In this document: positions 7,970-12,221 of the stretch, in pieces
Position numbering within the stretch: position 1 is the stretch's first letter
How the letters are laid out: every line of letters starts with the position of its first letter
Source of the DNA: Oscillospiraceae bacterium
GTDB lineage: Bacteria; Bacillota; Clostridia; Oscillospirales; Oscillospiraceae
Length of the DNA: 12,221 nt
NCBI GenBank assembly: GCA_029065305.1
Contig: JAIEIQ010000058.1
Location: forward strand, 1-12,221
Reading direction: 5' to 3'
Notes under the pieces: model-generated
Seen by the model: the letters and a program-made list of their open reading frames with translations, nothing else
Told to the model about the DNA's origin: nothing
Databases searched by the model: none
Made by a program: the position numbers and the translations under genes

Positions 7970-9349
7970 ATGCGCAGACAAGACTATACGATTGACATGC
8001 TCCACGGCCCTCTCTCCGGCAAGCTGCTGCTCTTTGCCCTGCCCCTGATGGCCTCCAGCCTGCTTCAGCTGCTCTTTAACGCGGCAGATGTGGTGGTGGT
8101 GGGCCGCTTCGTGGGGAAGGAGGCCCTGGCGGCGGTGGGCTCCACCTCCTCCCTCATCAACCTGATGGTGAACCTGTTCGTGGGCCTCTCGGTGGGCGCC
8201 AACGTGGTGGTGGCCCGGGAGCTGGGGGCCGGACGGAAGGAGGATGTGCGCCGGGGCGTCCACACCGCTATGACTTTGGCGGGGCTGGGCGGGATCGTCC
8301 TTCTGATTCTGGGTTCCACGCTGGCCCGGCAGCTGCTGGCCCTGATGTCCTCCCCGGAGGACGTGATCGATCTGGCGTCTCTGTATCTGCGGATCTACTT
8401 TTTGGGGATGCCGGCCAACATGGTCTACAACTTCGGCGCGGCCATCCTCCGGGCCCAGGGAGACACCCGCCGGCCCCTGTACTTCCTGAGCGCAGCGGGC
8501 GTGGTGAATGTGTGCCTGAATCTGGTGTTTGTCATCGTCTGCCGGATGAGCGTGGCGGGGGTGGCCCTGGCCACCATCGCCGCCCAGTACATCTCCGCCG
8601 CGCTGGTGCTGCTGTGCCTGATGCGGGACAGCGGAGCCCTGCACCTGGAACTGAGGAGCCTGAGCCTGGATAAGCAGGTGGTGAAGAAGATCGTCCGGGT
8701 GGGCTTCCCCGCCGGCTTCCAGGGGATGCTGTTCTCCCTGTCCAACGTGGTCATCCAGTCCACCATCAACAGCTTCGGGTCCGTGGTGGTGGCCGGCTCC
8801 GCCGCCTCCGCCAATATCGAGGGCTTTGTCTACTCTGGGATGAACGCCGTCTACCAGACCGCCCTCACCTTCGTCAGCCAGAACTACGGCGCGGGGGAGT
8901 GCCGCCGGGTGGACCGGGTGTCGGCCCTGTGCATTGGCTACAGCACGGCCATCGGGCTGGTCCTGGGAGGACTGGCGGTGGTCTTTGGCCGTCAGCTGGC
9001 GGGGGTCTACGCCCCCGGAGACGCCCTGGTCATCGCGGCGGCGGAGGAGCGGATGCTCTATGTCTGCACCCTGTACTTCATCTGCGGCCTGATGGACACC
9101 ATGGTGGGGATTCTGCGGGGGCTGGGCCACTCAGTGGTGCCGATGATTGTCTCCCTGGTGGGGGCCTGCGGCCTGCGGCTGCTGTGGGTGGCCTTTGTGT
9201 TTCCCTTCTTCGGCACCCCCGCAGCGCTGTACATCTCCTATCCCATCAGCTGGGCCGTGACAGCTGCCATGCACGCAGGGTTCTTCTTCGTGGTGCGCAA
9301 GCACGCCTACGCCAAGGTCCGCCATGAGACGGCGGGGGTACGGCAATGA
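7970..9349 (+). CDS. MATE family multidrug/metabolite exporter
   Basis: This is an integral membrane antiporter of 459 residues, the normal MATE length, expected to have 12 membrane helices in two homologous halves. The first half carries the family-typical stretch FNAADVVVVGRFVG (36-49) and then LGAGRKEDVRRG. The second half begins near VGFPAGFQGMLFSLSN and contains FVSQNYGAGE. Family members expel cationic drugs or metabolites using Na+ or H+ gradients; the substrate here is unknown. The start at 7970 is preferred over in-frame upstream codons because GAGGTG lies at 7960-7965, the promoter -35 covers the TTG at 7871, and MRRQDYTIDM leads directly into helix 1. The stop overlaps the next gene by ATGA, so the two are probably translationally coupled. 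The class of MATE (MepA/NorM-like) is inferred from motifs only. Confidence 0.93.
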   Translation: MRRQDYTIDMLHGPLSGKLLLFALPLMASSLLQLLFNAADVVVVGRFVGKEALAAVGSTSSLINLMVNLFVGLSVGANVVVARELGAGRKEDVRRGVHTAMTLAGLGGIVLLILGSTLARQLLALMSSPEDVIDLASLYLRIYFLGMPANMVYNFGAAILRAQGDTRRPLYFLSAAGVVNVCLNLVFVIVCRMSVAGVALATIAAQYISAALVLLCLMRDSGALHLELRSLSLDKQVVKKIVRVGFPAGFQGMLFSLSNVVIQSTINSFGSVVVAGSAASANIEGFVYSGMNAVYQTALTFVSQNYGAGECRRVDRVSALCIGYSTAIGLVLGGLAVVFGRQLAGVYAPGDALVIAAAEERMLYVCTLYFICGLMDTMVGILRGLGHSVVPMIVSLVGACGLRLLWVAFVFPFFGTPAALYISYPISWAVTAAMHAGFFFVVRKHAYAKVRHETAGVRQ

Positions 9350-9987
9350 AAAGGATGTTTCCCCGAACTTATTTTATAAACGGAACTGCCTACGCCGGGA
9401 AATCCACCATGGTAAAGCGGCTCGCCGAAAAGTACAACGGGATCGCCTGCGAGGAAAACTACCACAACGCCCTGCTGCCCGGGTTGGACAGCGCCCGGTT
9501 CCCCGGCCTGACATACACCAGGGACCTGGAGGACTGGCACGATTTCATCAGGCGGACGCCGGAGGAATACGAGGCATGGATCAGGGGCACGTCAAAGGAA
9601 TGTGAGATCCTGGAGCTTCAGATCCTGGAAAAACTGAGCACCGGGGAGAAAATGGTGTTTGTGGACACCAATATCTCCCTGGAGACGCTGCGGGAGATAT
9701 CGGATGATCGCCATGTGCTCATCATGCTGGCGGATCCCGCCGTATCGGTGAACCGCTTTTTTGAGAGGCCGGACAGAGAGAAGCAGTTTTTATACCGGCT
9801 GCTCATGGAGGAGGAGGATCCTGCGCTGGCAATGGAAAATTTCAGGCAGTGCCTGAAGAAGATCAACTCCCCCGAGAGCTACGACGCCTTTCTCCACTCC
9901 GGCTTCCGCGTGATTGTCCGGGACGAGACCAGGAGCATTGAGGATACGCTCGCGCTGGTGGAGCGGGAATTTGGCTTGAAAGACTAA
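9346..9987 (+). CDS. Small P-loop NTPase, kinase-like, function unknown
   Basis: This is a 213-residue cytoplasmic protein with a clear Walker A motif, GTAYAGKST (13-21), directly after a hydrophobic strand (TYFIN). A candidate Walker B strand is MVFVDTN (103-109), and an Arg-rich lid-like segment is RFFERPDREKQFLYR (137-151). The layout resembles small-molecule or nucleotide kinases of the adenylate/shikimate kinase-like P-loop group, but no substrate signature is recognised. The ATG at 9346 overlaps the exporter stop (ATGA), with a G-rich stretch (9334-9338) as a weak ribosome site, so translation may depend on coupling. An alternative ATG at 9355 has no proper spacing to a ribosome site. 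Sharing an operon with a MATE pump suggests a related task, such as modifying the exported compound, but this is inference. Confidence 0.85.
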   Translation: MKRMFPRTYFINGTAYAGKSTMVKRLAEKYNGIACEENYHNALLPGLDSARFPGLTYTRDLEDWHDFIRRTPEEYEAWIRGTSKECEILELQILEKLSTGEKMVFVDTNISLETLREISDDRHVLIMLADPAVSVNRFFERPDREKQFLYRLLMEEEDPALAMENFRQCLKKINSPESYDAFLHSGFRVIVRDETRSIEDTLALVEREFGLKD

Positions 9988-10024
9988 AAAACAAGGCAAA
10001 CCAAAACGGTTTGCCTTGTTTTTT
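9986..10024. terminator. Bidirectional intrinsic terminator between convergent genes
   Basis: ACAAGGCAAACC (9991-10002) and GGTTTGCCTTGT (10008-10019) form a perfect 12-bp stem with loop AAAAC. It is flanked by A-rich sequence on the left (9986-9990) and T-rich sequence on the right (10020-10024), so it has a T run on both strands. It begins at the stop of the P-loop gene and ends just before the stop of the opposite deacetylase gene, serving both. Confidence 0.93.
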
Positions 10025-10032
10025 CAGTCTTT

Positions 10033-10929
10033 CTATTGAGCCGGGACTTCCTCCGTCTCCAGGCTCAGGGGCGTATCCGTGCGGCCGTGGGTAGAGAAGT
10101 AGGTATAGCCGTAGAACTGCCCGGGCTGGGGCAGCTCCCCGTAGTAGTAGGCCATCAGCTCCGTGATGGTGACGGTCTGATAGCCCTGCTCCGTGAGCCA
10201 GGGGAGGATCGTCTCCAGGGCCTCCACCGAGCTGTCGTAGATGCTGTGCATCAAGACGATCTCCCCGTCCAGGCTGGGGACGTTCTGAATGCTGGAGACA
10301 ACGGAGGCGGCGTTCCGGCTCTGCCAGTCGTAGGTATCCACCGTCCAGGTGATCACTGCCCGGTCCGTACCGTACTTGACGTTCTGGTTGGTGGCGCCGT
10401 AGGGGGGACGCAGCAGCAGGGGCGCTTCCAGCCCCACGGCGGCGAAGATGGCGTCCATGGTCTGGATATCCTCCAGAAGGGCGCTCTTGCGCAGCTTGCT
10501 CAGGTCCTTGTGGCCGCTGGAGTGGCTGGCAAGCTCACAGCCCATTTCCGTAGCGCGGACCAGGGCCTCCGGGCAGGAGTAGATGTTCCAGCCCACCTCA
10601 AAGAAGGTGGCTACCGCGTGGTTTTCCTCCAGCAGGTCCAAAATCTGATCTGTGTACACCGGGTCCGGCCCGTCGTCGAAGGTGAGGGCCACCATGGGCT
10701 TCGACGGGTCAATGACCCGGACGTAGGGCTCCTCCGGCTCGGGAAGCTCCTCCGGCTCCGCCGGAGCCTCCTGGACAGGATCGGGGATCTCTGTCTTTCC
10801 GCCTGTTGAAATGATTTCGGTGCTTTCGGCGGCTGGGGCGTCGCCGGGGAGCTGGGCGGCCTGTCCCTCGCAGCCGGTGATGGGCAGGGAGAGGAGCAGG
10901 CTGAGTGCAAGACAAAAAATACGGCTCAT
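10033..10929 (-). CDS. Polysaccharide (peptidoglycan/chitooligosaccharide) deacetylase lipoprotein
   Basis: This is a 298-residue carbohydrate esterase family 4 enzyme, expected to remove N-acetyl groups from cell-wall glycan outside the cell. The start at 10929 gives a lipoprotein signal with lipobox ITGC (Cys20). A Pro/Glu-rich acidic linker (about 46-68) leads to the NodB-like domain. All five motifs are visible: TFDDGPD (83-89; base D85, metal ligand D86), HSSGH (136-140; metal ligands H136 and H140), RPPYG (174-178), DTYDW (198-202) and LMHS (226-229; catalytic H228). GAAGGA at 10939-10944 is the ribosome site. Extending the frame upstream to 11109 would put a basic, Cys-rich segment before the signal peptide and cover the promoter, so it is rejected. 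The enzyme looks complete and active. The exact substrate (GlcNAc or MurNAc) cannot be read from sequence. Confidence 0.93.
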   Translation of the reverse strand: MSRIFCLALSLLLSLPITGCEGQAAQLPGDAPAAESTEIISTGGKTEIPDPVQEAPAEPEELPEPEEPYVRVIDPSKPMVALTFDDGPDPVYTDQILDLLEENHAVATFFEVGWNIYSCPEALVRATEMGCELASHSSGHKDLSKLRKSALLEDIQTMDAIFAAVGLEAPLLLRPPYGATNQNVKYGTDRAVITWTVDTYDWQSRNAASVVSSIQNVPSLDGEIVLMHSIYDSSVEALETILPWLTEQGYQTVTITELMAYYYGELPQPGQFYGYTYFSTHGRTDTPLSLETEEVPAQ

Positions 10930-10938
10930 AATTGGACA

Positions 10939-11003
10939 TCCTTCGACCTTCGACAGTATTTGGCAGCTTGCTTTATTATCACCCCAAATACGCGAAAAAG
11001 CAA
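10939..11003 (-). promoter_or_regulatory. Promoter and leader of the deacetylase gene
   Basis: On the - strand, TTGCTT (11003-10998) and GATAAT (10980-10975) are separated by 17 bases, giving a transcription start near 10968. The leader holds a 7-base tandem duplication (GTCGAAG twice, 10941-10954), so a GAAGG core occurs twice. The copy at 10939-10944 is correctly spaced, 9 bases from the ATG. The promoter shows the gene is expressed separately from the upstream repressor gene. Confidence 0.65.
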
Positions 11004-11053
11004 GTGGAAATCGGTTACAGTTTGACAACAAAAACAGCGGCAGGGGCGCTCCC

Positions 11054-11815
11054 TTACAGCCCCGGCGCTCCCGGGATATCCGGGCGGCTGGGCAGGAGCA
11101 CCCGGCCAAAGCACACCATGGTCCGGCCGCTGTCCCTGGGCAGGACGATATCCGCGTCCGAGCGCTTACGGTTCAGGGAGAAGAGGTACACCATCCCCAG
11201 CCGGTCCCGGACATACTGCTTGCAGAACATGTCCCCATCCACGCAGAAGATGCCCACGTCCCCGCTGGACAGGGGATCCCGGTTGACGTACACCACCGAC
11301 CCGTCCCGGATGACGGGCTCCATGGAGTCCCCCTGGATGCGCACGCCGAACTCCGCCCCCCGGGGCACCTCCCCGGTGACGGGCACGTAGTCGAAGTCCT
11401 CCCCGAACACCGGGGCGGCATAGCCCGCCGCCGCCGGGGAGCGGTAGAGGGGGATCTGCCGGATCTCCTCCTCCGGGGCCAGGTCCTCCAGATCCGCCTG
11501 GTAGGCCGTCAGGGCGTCCATCACCGACTGGGCCGCCTGACGGCCCGGGACGGTCAGGCTCCTGTACCGCTTCACCAGGCGCTCCTCCTCCGTGGAGCAG
11601 ATGAAGCGCTCGCCGGTGAAGGCGTCCTGATAGAGGTAGTTGGGCTCCACATCCAGGGTCTTGAACAGGCGCAGAAGCACCTCCTCCCGCATGGCGTTGA
11701 GCCCGCTCTCGTAGTTGCTGATCGCCGACTGGCTGACGCCCAGGGCCTTCGCCAGCTCCCCCCGGGTCATCCCCAGCTCCTCCCGCCGCTCCCGCAGCCT
11801 CTGTCCAAAACTCAT
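11054..11815 (-). CDS. HTH-S24 self-cleaving transcriptional repressor (LexA/CI-like)
   Basis: This 253-residue regulator has an N-terminal Cro/C1-type helix-turn-helix (about 5-60; recognition part near GVSQSAISNYESG, 26-38), a linker, and a C-terminal LexA-type peptidase S24 domain. The autocleavage site is visible as AAAG (A130-G131). The nucleophile is S164 in GDSMEP and the general base is K199 in FCKQY. The family represses genes as a dimer and cleaves itself when RecA is activated by DNA damage, although some members respond to other cues. AAAGGAGA (11821-11828) is a good ribosome site 5 bases from the ATG. A 19-bp dyad just upstream suggests autorepression. It resembles prophage and HdiR-like repressors more than housekeeping LexA, but no integrase or phage genes are in view. 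No terminator of clear strength separates it from the deacetylase; only weak hairpins near 11034-11063 precede a T run on its strand. Confidence 0.92.
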   Translation of the reverse strand: MSFGQRLRERREELGMTRGELAKALGVSQSAISNYESGLNAMREEVLLRLFKTLDVEPNYLYQDAFTGERFICSTEEERLVKRYRSLTVPGRQAAQSVMDALTAYQADLEDLAPEEEIRQIPLYRSPAAAGYAAPVFGEDFDYVPVTGEVPRGAEFGVRIQGDSMEPVIRDGSVVYVNRDPLSSGDVGIFCVDGDMFCKQYVRDRLGMVYLFSLNRKRSDADIVLPRDSGRTMVCFGRVLLPSRPDIPGAPGL

Positions 11816-11838
11816 GGTGGTCTCCTTTCCGGGACACA

Positions 11839-11857
11839 GTCACAGGGACTCTGTGAC
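11839..11857. promoter_or_regulatory. Operator-like perfect dyad O1 before the repressor gene
   Basis: GTCACAG (11839-11845) and CTGTGAC (11851-11857) are perfect 7-bp inverted half-sites around GGACT. The site begins 23 bases upstream of the repressor start codon, just beyond its ribosome site, where self-binding would block its own transcription. Assignment to the adjacent HTH-S24 protein is inferred from position and from a second related copy at 11898-11916. Confidence 0.7.
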
Positions 11858-11892
11858 CAAATAAAAATATTCAGCAAAACTAAAAATAATGC

Positions 11893-11921
11893 TTGACATT
11901 ACAGCTGCGCTGTGCTACTAT
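11893..11921 (+). promoter_or_regulatory. Strong rightward promoter with a second operator-like dyad (O2) in its spacer
   Basis: A consensus -35 TTGACA (11893-11898), a 17-base spacer and TACTAT (11916-11921) point right, away from the repressor gene, with a start near 11928. The region 11898-11916 reads ATTACAG-N5-CTGTGCT. This has the geometry of O1 and matches it at 10 of the 14 half-site bases, including the core ACAG-N5-CTGTG. A repressor bound there would cover both promoter boxes. Confidence 0.68.
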
Positions 11922-11932
11922 AGGCGACAGAG

Positions 11933-11944
11933 AAACGTACGTTC
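11933..11944. promoter_or_regulatory. LexA/DinR-box-like palindrome
   Basis: The sequence AAACGTACGTTC contains the perfect 10-bp palindrome AACGTACGTT (11934-11943). It differs from the Gram-positive LexA core GAAC-N4-GTTC only at the first base. It lies a few bases after the predicted start of the rightward promoter, where a bound repressor would block transcription. Chance occurrence cannot be excluded. Confidence 0.45.
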
Positions 11945-11976
11945 TAAATAAGGAAGGACAAGGAGGTGATACGACG

Positions 11977-12008
11977 AAGGCCGCTGTACCAGCGGTACAG
12001 CGGCCTTT
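11977..12008. terminator. 14-bp perfect hairpin between the switch region and tRNA-Tyr
   Basis: AAGGCCGCTGTACC (11977-11990) pairs perfectly with 11994-12007 around the loop AGC. On the + strand it is followed only by one more T and GCC. On the - strand it lies 5 bases after the tRNA-Tyr CCA and is followed by TT. The stem is strong but the T runs are short, so it may act as a modest terminator for either strand or as a 3' boundary for tRNA processing. Confidence 0.55.
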
Positions 12009-12012
12009 GCCT

Positions 12013-12097
12013 TGGTGGGAGCGGGTGGATTCGAACCACCGAAGTCGTCGACAACAGATTTACAGTCTGCCCCCTTTGGCCACTCGGGAACGCTCCC
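12013..12097 (-). tRNA. tRNA-Tyr (anticodon GUA), CCA encoded
   Basis: On the - strand the acceptor GGGAGCG (12097-12091) pairs with CGCTCCC (12023-12017), followed by discriminator A (12016) and encoded CCA (12015-12013). The anticodon loop CTGTAAA gives GUA. The long variable arm typical of bacterial tRNA-Tyr is present (around GTCGACGAC), as is the TTCGAAT T-loop. Total length with CCA is 85 bases. It lies 50 bases downstream of tRNA-Thr, in the same direction, and is probably cotranscribed with it. Confidence 0.95.
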
Positions 12098-12147
12098 ATG
12101 TAGTCCCACCAAAAGGTCTCCCTATTCAGTTGCCGCCAGAGAAGGGG

Positions 12148-12221
12148 TGGAGCTGGTAGACGGACTCGAACCCCCGACCTGCTGATTACAAATCAGCTGC
12201 TCTACCAACTGAGCTATACCA
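12148..12221 (-). tRNA. tRNA-Thr (anticodon UGU), missing 2 bases at the window edge
   Basis: On the - strand the anticodon arm GCTGA-TTTGTAA-TCAGC gives UGU. The D-arm (AGCTCAGTTGGTAGAGC) and the T-loop TTCGAGT are canonical. The 3' acceptor TACCAGC, discriminator T and encoded CCA (12150-12148) are present, while the 5' acceptor is complete except for its first two bases beyond 12221. The full length would be 76 bases. The T-stem as read (GGGGG with CCGTC) contains a G-G mismatch and a G-T pair. Confidence 0.93.

Larger units (their letters stand above)
11928..12010 (+). ncRNA. Putative short transcript with an orphan perfect Shine-Dalgarno and terminal hairpin
   Basis: From the TTGACA promoter, RNA of about 80 bases would start near 11928 and end after the hairpin at 11977-12007. 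At 11960-11970 it carries AAGGAGGTGAT, an 11-base perfect complement of the 16S rRNA 3' end. No ATG, GTG or TTG follows at a usable distance; the hairpin starts 6 bases after it, and an ACG sits where a start codon would be. It may be a small RNA, or the leader of a gene that has been lost. Existence of the transcript is inference. Confidence 0.35.

Noticed and set aside
7358..9130. A 590-codon - strand frame opposite the exporter gene
   Set aside because: Its low-complexity His/Gln/Gly/Arg-rich composition is typical of antisense to a GC-rich membrane protein gene; the MATE frame has clear family motifs.
11034..11063. A terminator after the repressor gene on the - strand
   Set aside because: Only a 4-5 bp stem can be drawn before the TTTTTG run, too weak to call.
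11918..12112. A - strand small protein containing VPEWPKGADCKSV
   Set aside because: It is a translation of the tRNA-Tyr gene itself, a common annotation artefact.
11893..12159. A + strand small protein containing VDSNHRSRRQQIYSLPPLA
   Set aside because: This is the familiar spurious translation of the antisense of tRNA-Tyr, and its apparent start codon is the TTG of the -35 box.

Overview
The window looks like chromosomal DNA from a fairly GC-rich member of the Clostridia, most likely a gut Oscillospiraceae (Flavonifractor/Lawsonibacter type). This is inferred from the strong GGAGG-type ribosome sites, tRNAs with encoded CCA, an LPXTG-like wall anchor, a Gram-positive lipoprotein signal and the style of the surface protein. 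No 16S or other phylogenetic marker is present.

The left 60% (133-7728, +) is one giant secreted, wall-anchored adhesin of 2531 residues. In order it has a signal peptide, a short helical/Big2-like region, ten 12-residue Asp/Thr repeats, an acidic linker, a Pmp-like beta-helix, a Cys/His-rich insert, a pilin-type FctA-like domain, ten tandem Cna-B/SpaA-like (DUF5979-like) domains, a poly-Asp stretch and an IPETG sorting signal. It is preceded by two overlapping, mutually exclusive hairpins and followed by a strong intrinsic terminator.

Next comes a two-gene + strand operon (7970-9987). It has its own extended -10 promoter and a leader hairpin followed by a T run, then a MATE-family exporter and, overlapping it by ATGA, a small P-loop kinase-like protein. 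A bidirectional terminator at 9986-10024 separates this operon from the convergent genes.

On the - strand, a polysaccharide deacetylase lipoprotein (10033-10929) has its own promoter. Upstream of it lies a self-cleaving HTH-S24 (LexA/CI-like) repressor (11054-11815). The 200 bp upstream of the repressor hold a perfect 19-bp operator-like dyad, a rightward TTGACA promoter with a second copy of the same dyad in its spacer, a LexA-box-like palindrome, a perfect Shine-Dalgarno sequence with no start codon after it, and a 14-bp hairpin. There is then no gene on that strand, only tRNA-Tyr and tRNA-Thr on the - strand. This looks like a phage-like or SOS-like genetic switch whose output is either a short RNA or a lost gene, and it is the most unusual part of the window.
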